The notes beneath the pieces are model-generated. The model had not been told where the DNA came from. It was given only the letters and a program-made list of their open reading frames with translations, and made no database searches. The translations under genes were made by a program, and so were the position numbers. A stretch of DNA of 64,000 nt. It comes from an uncultured Lachnospiraceae bacterium (lineage in GTDB: Bacteria > Bacillota > Clostridia > Lachnospirales > Lachnospiraceae). The stretch's first letter is position 1; each line of letters begins with the position of its first letter. The DNA is taken from positions 1-64,000 of the forward strand of contig CACZLA010000003.1 of the NCBI GenBank assembly GCA_902781895.1, in the 5' to 3' direction. Below, piece by piece: positions 48,456 to 57,839 of this stretch.

Positions 48456-48959
48456 CTGATTTCAGCCTCTTCGGCAACAATTTCCATGTATTCAGCTAAA
48501 AATGTTGCTTTTACCTTCACTAAACCACCTGATTTCAGCCTTTTCGGCAACAATTTCCGCGTATTCAGCTAAAAATGTTGCTTTTGCCTTCACTAAACCA
48601 CCTGATTTCAGCCTTTCCGGCAACATTTTTCGCGTATTCAGCTAAAAATGTTGCTTTTGCCTCCACTAAACCACCTGATTTCAGCTTTTCCGGCAACAAT
48701 TTCCGCGTATTCAGCTAAAAATGTTGCTTTTGCCTTCACTCAACAGCTTATTATCAGCCTTTCCGGCAACAATTTCCGCGTATTCAGCTAAAAATGTTGC
48801 TTTTGCCTTCACTAAACCACCTGATTTCAGCCTCTTCGGCAACAATTTCCGCGTATTCAGCTAAAAATGTTGCTTTTACCTTCACTAAACCACCTGATTT
48901 CAGCCTTTCCGGCAACAATTTCCATGTATTCAGCTAAAAATGTTGCTTTTACCTTCACC
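48456..48959. repeat. 73-bp tandem array, 7 units, each with a hairpin
   Basis: Units start at 48456, 48529, 48602, 48675, 48747, 48821 and 48894 (units 4 and 5 are 72 and 74 bp; unit 7 is cut at 66 bp). All units are nearly identical over the whole length, with no unique spacer. Each holds GCAACA...TGTTGC pairing around CGCGTATTCAGCT and then TTTT. In unit 3 the stem is a perfect 11 bp (GCAACATTTTT with AAAAATGTTGC). 73 is not a multiple of three, and frames close within one unit, so it is not coding. The 822 bp without a large gene between 48250 and 49071 are almost entirely repeats. Confidence 0.95.
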
Positions 48960-48960
48960 A

Positions 48961-49000
48961 ATTGAAAACAATAAAATGAAATTGAAAACAATAAAATGAA
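48961..49000. repeat. 20-bp exact tandem duplication
   Basis: ATTGAAAACAATAAAATGAA occurs twice head to tail (48961-48980 and 48981-49000), just upstream of the promoter of the 74-aa gene. Confidence 0.85.
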
Positions 49001-49027
49001 ATAATTCTATGTAAAGTACGATTGGAA

Positions 49028-49036
49028 TGGTATAAT
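49028..49036 (+). promoter_or_regulatory. Extended -10 promoter of the export operon
   Basis: TGGTATAAT (TGnTATAAT) 36 bp upstream of ATG 49072, without a clear -35. Confidence 0.5.
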
Positions 49037-49071
49037 GGGAAAGATAAACTCAAAAGGGTTGATAGAAAAAT

Positions 49072-49296
49072 ATGAGTCTTTTTAAAAGTAAGAAACAGAT
49101 GAAAATTGATTATGATAAGACCGAGAAGCAGCCGGCAGTAAAAAGCAGTATATGTACCGGCGAAATGGTGGCGGGGTTTATTGATTTAAAAACACAGAAG
49201 TTTCATGATTATATGCTAATCAGAAATGATGCTGAACTGGAATTGTTCTGTATGAGCTGTGGCATAGATACCTCTGAATTAAAACGTATAGTGTGA
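49072..49296 (+). CDS. Conserved 74-aa protein at the head of the export genes
   Basis: 74 aa, start at ATG 49072. The basic N-terminus (MSLFKSKKQMKI) precedes SSICTGEMVAGFIDLKTQKF and LFCMSCGIDTSELKRIV. I recognise similar short proteins (SxCTGExVAGF) in Lachnospiraceae, where they have no defined function. There is no leader-like GG motif and Cys are few, so it is not a convincing bacteriocin precursor. SD weak. The HlyD-like gene starts 78 bp later. Confidence 0.6.
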   Translation: MSLFKSKKQMKIDYDKTEKQPAVKSSICTGEMVAGFIDLKTQKFHDYMLIRNDAELELFCMSCGIDTSELKRIV

Positions 49297-49374
49297 TTTG
49301 TTGAGTTGATGCATGCTGTATTGAAAAATAATTCCATGACATAAGTGTTAAAGGATTAGCAAGAGGAAGTTGAT

Positions 49375-49806
49375 GTGGATAATAAAGATAAAAATAACAA
49401 TTCAATATTCAGGAAAAAAACTTTAGATAGTATTAGTTCTCCTGACCAGCTTACGAATTATCTTAAGGTTACAAATCCGGGGATATGGTTAGTATTTGCT
49501 GCGGTTATTGTTTTTCTGGTGGGACTTTTTGTATGGGCAAAGGTAGGAACTCTTGAGACAAAGGCTCCTGCAAGGATTGTTGTTGTTGATGATACGGCAC
49601 TTGTTTCCATAAACAGTACAAAGGAGTTGAAAGAAGGAATGCCCCTTCGTATAGCTTCTGAGGAATATATGATAGCATCTGTAAAGAAGGATGAATATGG
49701 AAGAACTCTGGGAATTGCCCAGGTTGATCTTCCTGACGGAAATTATGATGGAACAGTAGTGGTAGATAAGACACACCCTATAGATTTTCTGCTGGAAAGC
49801 AGGTGA
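49375..49806 (+). CDS. NHLM/NHLP-type bacteriocin secretion protein (HlyD-like), short
   Basis: 143 aa. The N-terminal FRKKTLDSISSPDQLTNYLKVTNPGIWLVF (about 12-41) is typical of the membrane-fusion subunit of NHLM bacteriocin export systems, followed by one helix (about 38-56) and a beta-rich domain (60-143). HlyD adaptors usually have a long coiled-coil hairpin; here it is absent, so the protein is a minimal form. Start GTG 49375 with AGAGGAAG upstream. The peptidase/ABC gene begins 6 bp after it. Confidence 0.82.
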   Translation: MDNKDKNNNSIFRKKTLDSISSPDQLTNYLKVTNPGIWLVFAAVIVFLVGLFVWAKVGTLETKAPARIVVVDDTALVSINSTKELKEGMPLRIASEEYMIASVKKDEYGRTLGIAQVDLPDGNYDGTVVVDKTHPIDFLLESR

Positions 49807-49812
49807 CTTTAA

Positions 49813-52008
49813 GTGGCTGAGAAAAGTATCAAATCAAAAAAAGTTAAACCGACCTTAACAAAGGGCGCGGCTAAGGTTCCTGTTATTATGCAGCAGGAGG
49901 CTCTGGAGTGCGGTGCTGCTGCTCTTGCTATGGTTATGGCTTACTATGGTAAATGGGTTCCCCTTGAACAGGTCCGTGTTGACTGCGGTGTTTCAAGAGA
50001 TGGGTCCAAAGCCAAAAATATATATCTGGCAGCTGAGCATTACGGATTTAAAGTAGATGCATACAGCATGTCCCCTGAGGCCATCAAAAAAAGCGGAAAG
50101 TTTCCGTGTATCATTCACTGGAACATGAACCATTTTGTGGTGCTTGACGGGTTCAAGGGAAAACATGTTTATATCAATGATCCGGCCAGAGGATCTGTAA
50201 AAATAACATGGGAAGAGTTTGACAGAGCTTTTACGGGTGTCGCACTGATACCTGTTCCTACTGATGATTTCGTTCCGGACGGAAAACGCCGGAGCGTACT
50301 TTCCTTTGCAAAAAAACGTCTGATCGGAGCCGGGGCGGCTGTTGCATTTGTAATGCTTACTACGGCTATTTCATATCTTTTCGGTATTGTAAATTCCGTT
50401 AATACGAAGATATTTATGGACAGACTTCTGACAGGTATCAACCGTGAGTGGCTGTATCCCTTCATAGGTTTTATGATCGTGCTGGCAGTTGTCCAGCTTC
50501 TTGTTGCCTGGGCTCAGGCTATCTATTCTCTGAAGATCAGAGGAAAGATGGCTATAGTCGGAAATACCACTTATATGTGGAAGATTCTCAGAATGCCCAT
50601 GGAGTTCTTCTCTCAGCGTCTTGCAGGTGATATTCAGGCCAGAGCTGAAATGAATGCTTCCATAGCAACCACTCTGGTGAATACATTTGCGCCCCTTCTC
50701 CTTAATACCATAATGATGATCTTTTATCTGGTTCTGATGCTCCATCAGAGTGCTCTTCTGACCCTTATCGGACTAACTGCACTGATATTAAATATTATAG
50801 TGGTTAAGATCGTCACCAAGAAAAGAGTAAATATGATGCAGCTGATGCTTCGTGATTCCGGAAAGCTTGAAGCTACAACGGTCAGCGGGATCGATATGAT
50901 AGAGACCATTAAGGCCAGCGGAGCGGAAAATGGATTCTTCCGTAAATGGGCCGGTTATCAGGCATCTGTAAATACACAGAACGTTAAGCTGATAAAATCA
51001 AGTCAGATTATTGAGATACTTCCCACATTTATGAGTCAGCTTGCTAATTATGTTGTTTTAATTCTCGGTGTCTGGCTTGTAATGCAGGGCAAATTCAGTC
51101 TTGGTGCAGTAACTATGTTCCAGGGCTTTCTCGGTTCATTCATGTCTCCGGCCATGACCCTTGTGGGAGCGGGACAGACTATTCAGGAAATGCGTGCTCA
51201 GATGGAACGAGTAGAGGATGTAATGGACTATCCCGAAGATGTTAATGTTTCCCAGGACATCAGTTTTGAGGATACGGACTTTACAAAATTAAAGGGGAAT
51301 ATTGAAATAAAGAATCTTACATTTGGCTATTCCAGACTGGAAGAACCACTGCTTAAAGACTTTTCGCTGAAAATGAAAACCGGTGACAGGATAGCGCTGG
51401 TTGGAGCTTCAGGCTGTGGTAAGTCAACTATTTCCAAGCTTATATCGGGTCTGTATCAGCCATGGAGCGGAGAGATTCTGTTTGACGGAAAGGATAGAAG
51501 TGAGTATCCCCATGATGTAATGACTGCATCTCTTGCGGTTGTTGATCAGGATATTATTCTTTTTGAGGATACGATAGAGAAAAACATAAAGATGTGGGAT
51601 GATTCCATCATGGACTTTGAGATGATCCTTGCAGCAAGGGATGTCCATTTCCATGATGATATTATGAGCATGCCCGGTGGATATCAGTATAAACTGAACA
51701 GCGGAGGCAGAAATCTGTCCGGAGGTCAGAGACAGCGCCTGGAGATTGCGCGTATTCTCGCACAGGATCCGACAATCCTTATTCTGGATGAGGCAACCAG
51801 TGCTCTGGATGCAAAAACAGAATATGAGGTGGTGAATTCAATAAAGGATCGAGGCATCACATGTCTTGTTATCGCACATCGTCTGTCGACTGTGCGTGAC
51901 TGTGATGAGATAATAGTTCTCGATCATGGAAATGTAGTCGAACGTGGTACCCATGATGAGCTTATAAAGAAAAATGGGGCCTATGCCGAACTTGTATCAC
52001 AGGAGTAG
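49813..52008 (+). CDS. NHLM/NHLP-type peptide export ABC transporter with C39 peptidase
   Basis: 731 aa. The N-terminal C39 peptidase (about 22-140) is complete: Gln27 and Cys33 in MQQEALECGAAALAM, His107 in WNMNHFVVLDG, and Asp123 in INDPARG. It removes leaders, usually after a double glycine. Six transmembrane helices (about 165-450) and an ABC ATPase (about 490-725) follow: LVGASGCGKST, LSGGQRQRLEIAR, ILILDEATSALD. It cleaves and exports ribosomal peptides. Start GTG 49813. With the genes on both sides it makes a canonical NHLM export trio, but no NHLP/nitrile-hydratase-like precursor is nearby. The SCIFF peptide 3 kb upstream is the only peptide candidate visible. Confidence 0.93.
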   Translation: MAEKSIKSKKVKPTLTKGAAKVPVIMQQEALECGAAALAMVMAYYGKWVPLEQVRVDCGVSRDGSKAKNIYLAAEHYGFKVDAYSMSPEAIKKSGKFPCIIHWNMNHFVVLDGFKGKHVYINDPARGSVKITWEEFDRAFTGVALIPVPTDDFVPDGKRRSVLSFAKKRLIGAGAAVAFVMLTTAISYLFGIVNSVNTKIFMDRLLTGINREWLYPFIGFMIVLAVVQLLVAWAQAIYSLKIRGKMAIVGNTTYMWKILRMPMEFFSQRLAGDIQARAEMNASIATTLVNTFAPLLLNTIMMIFYLVLMLHQSALLTLIGLTALILNIIVVKIVTKKRVNMMQLMLRDSGKLEATTVSGIDMIETIKASGAENGFFRKWAGYQASVNTQNVKLIKSSQIIEILPTFMSQLANYVVLILGVWLVMQGKFSLGAVTMFQGFLGSFMSPAMTLVGAGQTIQEMRAQMERVEDVMDYPEDVNVSQDISFEDTDFTKLKGNIEIKNLTFGYSRLEEPLLKDFSLKMKTGDRIALVGASGCGKSTISKLISGLYQPWSGEILFDGKDRSEYPHDVMTASLAVVDQDIILFEDTIEKNIKMWDDSIMDFEMILAARDVHFHDDIMSMPGGYQYKLNSGGRNLSGGQRQRLEIARILAQDPTILILDEATSALDAKTEYEVVNSIKDRGITCLVIAHRLSTVRDCDEIIVLDHGNVVERGTHDELIKKNGAYAELVSQE

Positions 52009-52022
52009 AAGGGAGTGGACTG

Positions 52023-54212
52023 ATGAGCTTATATGACGATCAGATCAAAGAGCGTAAAAAAGCTGACAGGCAGCTCCTGGAGGACTCGCTTGTTAAGGTT
52101 GCGGGAGTGGTCCTTGGAAAAGGAAGCGCCCGGCGCTTGGATGATCAGAGAATTATCACACAGAATGCCATAGATGAGATACTTAAGTACTATCATTACA
52201 AACCGATAAAGGTATCGGAAGATATAGAGGGAATAGAGGCTCAGCTGAATTATGTCATGAAGTTCTATGGTATCATGAATCGTGAGATCGAGCTGAGTGA
52301 TAAGTGGTATAAGGATTCCTATGGACCCATATTTGCCTATACCAGGGACGAGGAGCTTCCCGTGGCTCTTATTCCCGGAAGGACGGGTGGATATTACTAT
52401 AAGGATCCCAAGACAAATAATATGACAAAACTGAATAAAAATAATGCAGATATGTTTATGAGAAATGCATATTGCTTTTACAGGCCCCTTCCTCAAAAAA
52501 AGCTGGGAATAAAGGATCTTTTTGTATATTTGCATAGATGTATAAACGCATATGATATAGCATTGATAATCATATCAGGTGTTGCTCTGGCTGTTATCGG
52601 TCTTCTGATAACAAGGCTGACAAAAGCCCTGACAGGATCTGTACTTAACAGTGGAAGGACCGAGGCTCTTATCGGGCTTGCCATCTGTATGGTCTGTATA
52701 ACGGCATCAAGCAAGCTTATAGAATGTGTTAAGACACTGCTTACAAACAGGCTTACCATAAAAACCTCCCTCGGTGTACAGTCATCAATGATGATGAGGA
52801 TTCTTACACTTCCTGCCGGTTTTTTCAGGAAGTACAGTGCCGGAGAGTTAAAGAGCAGATCCATGTCGGTGAACCAGCTGTGTGATCTGCTGATGAATAT
52901 AGTTCTGTCGACGGGACTTACCTCCATCACATCACTCATATATATTTTTCAGATTACGAGGTTTGCAAAGCAACTTGCCATACCGGCTCTGCTCATATCC
53001 CTGACCACTGTGATAATATCATTTATCACAACCATTACCATGCAGCGATTAAGTAAAAAGCAGATGGAAATAAGTGCAAAGGAATCCGGAATGAGCTATC
53101 AGATGATAACCGGTGTATCCAAGATAAAGCTGTCAGGTGCCGAAACCAGATTTTTTGCAAAATGGCTTGATATATATTCGGAGGAAGCAGCCCTTGCGTA
53201 TAATCCTCCGCTTCTGATAAAGCTGAATACTGTTATTACCACGGCAATCACTCTTTTTTCAAATATAATTATTTATTATATTGCGGTGAAAAGCCATATA
53301 GATCAGTCATCATATTTTGCATTTGCTTCTGCTTATGGAATGGTGTCCGGCGCATTTTTGGCACTGACATCCACAGCTCTTTCGGCAGCTCAGATAAAGC
53401 CCATCCTTGAAATGGCCGAACCATTTCTTAATGCCGTTCCGGAAACATCGGAGGGAAGAGAAGTTATAACCCGGATTTCCGGAGGAGTGGAGATGGATCA
53501 TGTTTCATTCAGATATTCTGATGATACTCCATATATACTAAATGATATGTCGCTTAAGATCAGACCCGGAGAGTATGTGGCAATAGTAGGAAAAACCGGC
53601 TGCGGAAAATCAACACTGATGAGACTGCTCCTGGGATTTGAGACAGCCGAAAAAGGAAATATCTACTATGACAGAAAAAGTATTAATAGTATAGATCTGC
53701 CGACTCTCAGAAGTCATATAGGAACGGTAATGCAGGATTCGGGACTGTTCCAGGGAGATATATATTCAAATATAGTTATCTCTGCCCCTGAACTTTCACT
53801 TGATGATGCATGGGAGGCTGCCGAGATAGCAGGTATAGCCGATGATATCAGAGCTATGCCCATGGGAATGCATACAGTTATTTCAGAAGGTCAGGGTGGC
53901 ATATCCGGAGGACAGCGTCAAAGACTTATGATCGCCCGGGCAGTGGCACCGAAGCCAAAGCTTATTATGTTTGATGAAGCGACCTCCGCACTTGATAACA
54001 AGACACAAAAGCAGGTCAGCGACGCTCTGGACCGTATGAAGTGTACACGAATAGTGATAGCACACAGATTATCTACCATCCGTCACTGTGATCGTATACT
54101 GGTACTTGACGGTGGAAATATCATTGAAGACGGTACCTATGAAGAGCTGATCGAACTTAACGGTCGGTTTGCCGAGCTTGTTGCAAGACAACGTCTTGAT
54201 ACTGAAGAGTAA
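52023..54212 (+). CDS. NHLM/NHLP-type export ABC transporter, second subunit (no peptidase)
   Basis: 729 aa. The N-terminal ~165 residues form a cNMP-binding-like or degenerate domain typical of the second NHLM ABC protein (no C39 peptidase). A transmembrane part (about 170-430) and an ABC ATPase (about 480-720) follow, with IVGKTGCGKSTLM, ISGGQRQRLMIARA and IMFDEATSALD. It probably forms a heterodimer with the peptidase subunit. It starts 15 bp after that gene with GGGAG as SD. A long hairpin terminator closes the operon at 54319. Confidence 0.93.
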   Translation: MSLYDDQIKERKKADRQLLEDSLVKVAGVVLGKGSARRLDDQRIITQNAIDEILKYYHYKPIKVSEDIEGIEAQLNYVMKFYGIMNREIELSDKWYKDSYGPIFAYTRDEELPVALIPGRTGGYYYKDPKTNNMTKLNKNNADMFMRNAYCFYRPLPQKKLGIKDLFVYLHRCINAYDIALIIISGVALAVIGLLITRLTKALTGSVLNSGRTEALIGLAICMVCITASSKLIECVKTLLTNRLTIKTSLGVQSSMMMRILTLPAGFFRKYSAGELKSRSMSVNQLCDLLMNIVLSTGLTSITSLIYIFQITRFAKQLAIPALLISLTTVIISFITTITMQRLSKKQMEISAKESGMSYQMITGVSKIKLSGAETRFFAKWLDIYSEEAALAYNPPLLIKLNTVITTAITLFSNIIIYYIAVKSHIDQSSYFAFASAYGMVSGAFLALTSTALSAAQIKPILEMAEPFLNAVPETSEGREVITRISGGVEMDHVSFRYSDDTPYILNDMSLKIRPGEYVAIVGKTGCGKSTLMRLLLGFETAEKGNIYYDRKSINSIDLPTLRSHIGTVMQDSGLFQGDIYSNIVISAPELSLDDAWEAAEIAGIADDIRAMPMGMHTVISEGQGGISGGQRQRLMIARAVAPKPKLIMFDEATSALDNKTQKQVSDALDRMKCTRIVIAHRLSTIRHCDRILVLDGGNIIEDGTYEELIELNGRFAELVARQRLDTEE

Positions 54213-54318
54213 CATATAGACATAAGTCTTGTGAGATTTCGTAAGAAACATAGAGTACATTTATAATATGGTATCATAATAATTAAGAAACAGTTAAGAA
54301 TTAAACAAGATACACTTT

Positions 54319-54380
54319 AAGACTTCCATACAGGGTTGTTGTAGTATAGACTCAACAAACGCGGTATGGAAGTCTTTCTT
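54319..54380 (+). terminator. Long hairpin terminator of the export operon
   Basis: Perfect 13-bp outer stem AAGACTTCCATAC (54319-54331) with 54364-54376, containing an inner TTGTTG/CAACAA stem, followed by TTTCTT. It ends the 49.0-54.2 kb operon before the ABC/FtsX genes. Confidence 0.8.
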
Positions 54381-54410
54381 ATACAGGAGAGACCCGGGAT
54401 AATCAGTAAG

Positions 54411-54441
54411 TGATGTCATTCTGAGCGAAGCTCAAGAATCG
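54411..54441. repeat. Dispersed GTCATTCTGAG repeat, copy 5
   Basis: TGATGTCATTCTGAGCGAAG followed by CTCAAGAATCG; 25 bp upstream of the ABC ATPase start. The remaining 54213-54466 sequence is the terminator at 54319 and AT-rich filler. Confidence 0.85.
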
Positions 54442-54466
54442 CATAAAAGGAAATAAGGAGAAAAAT

Positions 54467-55285
54467 ATGGAAACAAAAGAAGTGATACTCACAGCAAAGG
54501 ATTTATCGAAAACATTTTCAAATGAGTCTGTACAGCAGCATGTACTGAAGAATCTGAATCTTGAGATATACAAAGGAGATTTCACGGTGGTCATGGGAAA
54601 CTCCGGATCGGGAAAGAGTACACTTCTGTATGCACTCAGTGGAATGGACAGACCAAGCCTCGGAACGGTTACATATAATGTTCCGGATAAAGCAGGAAAT
54701 GAAGTGGAGATATCCAAGTATTCCAACGATAAGCTGGCACTCTTCAGAAGAAATCATTGTGGATTTGTTTTCCAGCAGAATTATCTGAATGACAGTATGA
54801 GTGCACTTGATAATGTAATGGTAAGCGGACTGCTCAGAACAAAGGACAGAAAAGCACTTGCGAAAAGAGCAAAGGAGCTTCTCGGAAAGGTTGAGATAGG
54901 TGAAGGAGATTATAAGAAGTTTCCGGCACAGCTCTCCGGAGGAATGCAGCAGAGAGTTGCGGTAGTAAGGGGAGTCATCAATCAGCCGGAGGTACTCTTC
55001 GCAGACGAGCCCACAGGAGCACTTAACTCACAGAATACCATAAATGTACTGGACATACTTTCGGACTTAAATGAACAGGGACAGACTATAGTGATGGTTA
55101 CACATACAGTAAAGGCTGCGGAAAGAGCCAACAGAGTTATCTACCTCTCCGACGGAGTCATATCAGATGAAATAGATCTGGGACCATTTATCGGAGATTA
55201 CAAGGATGAATCAAATCCACGCCGGGATGAGGCGGTTGAAAGACACAGAAGACTTAAGGATTTTCTGACTGAGCAGGGTTGGTAA
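54467..55285 (+). CDS. ABC transporter ATPase (FtsX/antimicrobial-peptide type)
   Basis: 272 aa. Walker A GNSGSGKSTLL near 43, Q-loop CGFVFQQNYL near 100, signature QLSGGMQQRVAVVRG near 155, Walker B VLFADEPTGAL near 172. This is the MacB/LolD-like subgroup, whose permeases are FtsX-type mechanotransmission transporters acting on lipoproteins, peptides or peptide antibiotics. The C-terminal ~35 residues are charged. The permease gene starts 30 bp downstream. The two-component system that follows probably senses the same substrate. Confidence 0.9.
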   Translation: METKEVILTAKDLSKTFSNESVQQHVLKNLNLEIYKGDFTVVMGNSGSGKSTLLYALSGMDRPSLGTVTYNVPDKAGNEVEISKYSNDKLALFRRNHCGFVFQQNYLNDSMSALDNVMVSGLLRTKDRKALAKRAKELLGKVEIGEGDYKKFPAQLSGGMQQRVAVVRGVINQPEVLFADEPTGALNSQNTINVLDILSDLNEQGQTIVMVTHTVKAAERANRVIYLSDGVISDEIDLGPFIGDYKDESNPRRDEAVERHRRLKDFLTEQGW

Positions 55286-55315
55286 GATTGACTGTGAAGC
55301 GACAAGGAGAAAAAA

Positions 55316-57718
55316 ATGTATAAATTATTTTTTATCGCAAAAAACAACATGAAAAAACAAAAGGGCGACATGATCACATTTTTCATCCTCACCCTTATAT
55401 CTGCTTTCCTTATCTTCGACTGTGCTTCAGCCATTATGGGTGTGGGAAAAGTACTTGATGAGAGATTTGACAGCGTAAAGGGAGCCGATGTTATTCTGAT
55501 AAACGGTGACACGGATGAAGAGAAGGAATGTGCCGAGAAAGCATTCAGGGATAATGAAAATATCAGGGACTATGAATCAACTCCGATGATCAATTTCAGT
55601 GCTGATTATAAGAATAAGAAGGATGATGAGTATTCACAGTTCTCCATGTTTGCCCAGAGCTTTGAAGAAGAACCTGAATATATGAATCTCGGTATAGACC
55701 AGAGCACCTTAAGTAAAAATGATATCCTGATCCCGCTTTACCTGAAGGGACAGTTTCCGGAGGGAGATACATTTCAGATAAAGCTGGGTGATGATGCTTA
55801 TGACTTTAACGTTGCAGGATACGCAGAGGATCCATACTTCTGCTCCAGTGTAAATATAACGATTTATTATGTATATATGTCACAGGAAATGATAGAGCAG
55901 TTAAAAGAGGATCATCCTGATCTGGTTGGTCAGTTTAATCTCTGTAAAGGTATAGTTGATGAAAGTAAGCTGACCGGAGATCTTGGAACCACCGATATCG
56001 AGCATGATATAACAGAGGAATACAAGAAGCTGGTTGCTCCTTATATAGAGCAGAATCCGGAAGTAAACTATCTGAATTATATCGCAGTTAACTGGGATAT
56101 GATGAGAGGGGGTTCACAGTTCCTTCCTATGATCATCATGGCAGTAATCCTGCTGTTTGCAATGATAATAATGATAATCGCCATAGTGATCATATCATTC
56201 AGCATAAAGAATTTTATCCAGAGAAATATGAAGAATACCGGAATCCTGGAAGCAAGCGGATATACGGTTAAGGAACTCAGAAAAGCACTCAAGCTTCAGA
56301 TCCTTCTGATAGCATTTCTCGGTTCGGTTATAGGAATAGTGCTGGCCATGGTTACATTTAAAGGCTTCGGAAACATAGTAAGTGTTGTACTCGGACTTAC
56401 CTGGAATCAGCCGATAAACTTCGTGACCGCAGCTATAGTAGTTGCAGGTCTTCTCCTGATCATTTATCTGGTAAGCACATTTGTCAGCAGAACCTATAAG
56501 AAGATTACGGTTCTCGATGCACTCAGAGGCGGCATCGCAACACATAACTTCAAGAGAAATTGTTTCTCATTCGAGAAGACTCCATTTTCAATTCCGGTTG
56601 TACTCTCACTGAAGGATACATCAAAAAGCCTCGGAAGAAATATTGTTCTGGTACTTATAACTGCTGTACTTACTGTTTCTACTCTTGTAGGCTTCGGACT
56701 TTATGAGAACTTCGGAAAGGACTCTGACAAGCTGGTTGGTTTCATGGGCTTTGAGCTTCCGGAAATATATGTAACCGGCGACGTGGAGATAGGTGATGAA
56801 CTTAGGGAGCTGGATGGAGTAGATACAGTTCTCGGAACATACGGAATCGAACCCGTAGTAAAGTTTGGTGACGAAAAAAGCTCAATATACACTTATGTAT
56901 ATGATGACGTAAATAATGCTAAGAATACCAGAATGCTGGAAGGAAGACTTCCTTCTCATGACAATGAGATAATCATGACAGCTGCTGCAGCTGAAGATCT
57001 TGGTGCAAAGGTGGGAGATGTTGTTGAGATTGAGTTTGGTACGAAGAAAGCTGACTACATGATAGTAGGCCTGAATCAGAGAGTGGAAAGAATGGGCCGT
57101 ACCATTATCATGAATATGGATGCCGGAGAAAGAATAGTACCGACCACAAGCAAGCTTACATATAATATCTATCTTAAGAGCGGCGAAACATTTGACAGTA
57201 TGAAGCCGGTACTTGAGGATTTTGCAAAGAGCAAGGGTATCGATAAGGAAGCCTTCGGTATGTCAGATGGTGAAAAGATGATGAGTTCCACCACCGGAAC
57301 TATCTCAGATTCACTTAAGTCAATAAGTATAATCATAGCTTTTCTCACAATGCTTATCGTAATCTTCGTAGAGTCACTGGTTATCAGAGCAAAGATAATC
57401 AGAGAGTGGCGCGGCATGGGAATCAGTAAGGCACTGGGAATGACATCAGGTGGACTTATTACTCAGATAATGCTTTCAAATGCCCCTGCTATAATCATCG
57501 GAATACTTATAGGTGCTTTGGTCAGCCAGCCTCTCGGCGGAAAGGCATGTGTTGCCTGCTTCTCACTCTTCGGAATGAAATCAATGGAGTTTAATCTCCC
57601 GATAGTAATGATAACTGCTACGGGTCTCGGAATACTTGCAGTAGCACTTATCACATCAGCCCTCCTCGGAATAAAGGTAAGAAAACTTAAACCTATCGAA
57701 ATGATTACCGAAGAATAA
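55316..57718 (+). CDS. FtsX-like ABC transporter permease
   Basis: 800 aa. Two FtsX halves: TM at about 17-37, an extracytoplasmic domain of about 220 residues, then three helices (about 265-395); and a second TM near 443, another extracytoplasmic domain (about 465-660) and three helices (about 670-790). No catalytic residues are expected. It pairs with the ATPase upstream. The duplicated FtsX layout differs from classic BceB (ten helices, one large loop), so a bacitracin-type annotation would be too specific. Candidate role: export, expulsion or sensing of an envelope-active peptide. Confidence 0.88.
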   Translation: MYKLFFIAKNNMKKQKGDMITFFILTLISAFLIFDCASAIMGVGKVLDERFDSVKGADVILINGDTDEEKECAEKAFRDNENIRDYESTPMINFSADYKNKKDDEYSQFSMFAQSFEEEPEYMNLGIDQSTLSKNDILIPLYLKGQFPEGDTFQIKLGDDAYDFNVAGYAEDPYFCSSVNITIYYVYMSQEMIEQLKEDHPDLVGQFNLCKGIVDESKLTGDLGTTDIEHDITEEYKKLVAPYIEQNPEVNYLNYIAVNWDMMRGGSQFLPMIIMAVILLFAMIIMIIAIVIISFSIKNFIQRNMKNTGILEASGYTVKELRKALKLQILLIAFLGSVIGIVLAMVTFKGFGNIVSVVLGLTWNQPINFVTAAIVVAGLLLIIYLVSTFVSRTYKKITVLDALRGGIATHNFKRNCFSFEKTPFSIPVVLSLKDTSKSLGRNIVLVLITAVLTVSTLVGFGLYENFGKDSDKLVGFMGFELPEIYVTGDVEIGDELRELDGVDTVLGTYGIEPVVKFGDEKSSIYTYVYDDVNNAKNTRMLEGRLPSHDNEIIMTAAAAEDLGAKVGDVVEIEFGTKKADYMIVGLNQRVERMGRTIIMNMDAGERIVPTTSKLTYNIYLKSGETFDSMKPVLEDFAKSKGIDKEAFGMSDGEKMMSSTTGTISDSLKSISIIIAFLTMLIVIFVESLVIRAKIIREWRGMGISKALGMTSGGLITQIMLSNAPAIIIGILIGALVSQPLGGKACVACFSLFGMKSMEFNLPIVMITATGLGILAVALITSALLGIKVRKLKPIEMITEE

Positions 57719-57744
57719 TGAGACGGTGGAAATAAGTTAGAGAA

Positions 57745-57782
57745 AATAAGTTAGTGGGGTAGTACCCACTGACTTATTTTTT
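57745..57782 (+). terminator. Intrinsic terminator after the FtsX permease
   Basis: 14-bp stem with one mismatch/wobble (AATAAGTTAGTGGG 57745-57758 with 57765-57778), 6-nt loop, TTTTTTT tail. It separates the ABC pair from the two-component genes. Confidence 0.88.
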
Positions 57783-57839
57783 TAGTGAAAAAATCTGTAA
57801 ATTGATGTATTATAAAAGGTACGGGAAAGGAGCACTGAC

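Noticed and set aside
48146..48553. Minus-strand frames of 60-135 codons across the 17-bp and 73-bp arrays
   Set aside because: Repeat translations (Phe/Tyr/Ile/Pro-rich) with no SD; the 73-bp period breaks the frame.
48456..48959. CRISPR array
   Set aside because: The whole 73-bp unit is conserved; there are no unique spacers and no cas genes nearby.
49072..49296. 74-aa protein as the NHLM bacteriocin precursor
   Set aside because: No leader with GG end, few Cys, and it resembles a conserved housekeeping-type small protein.
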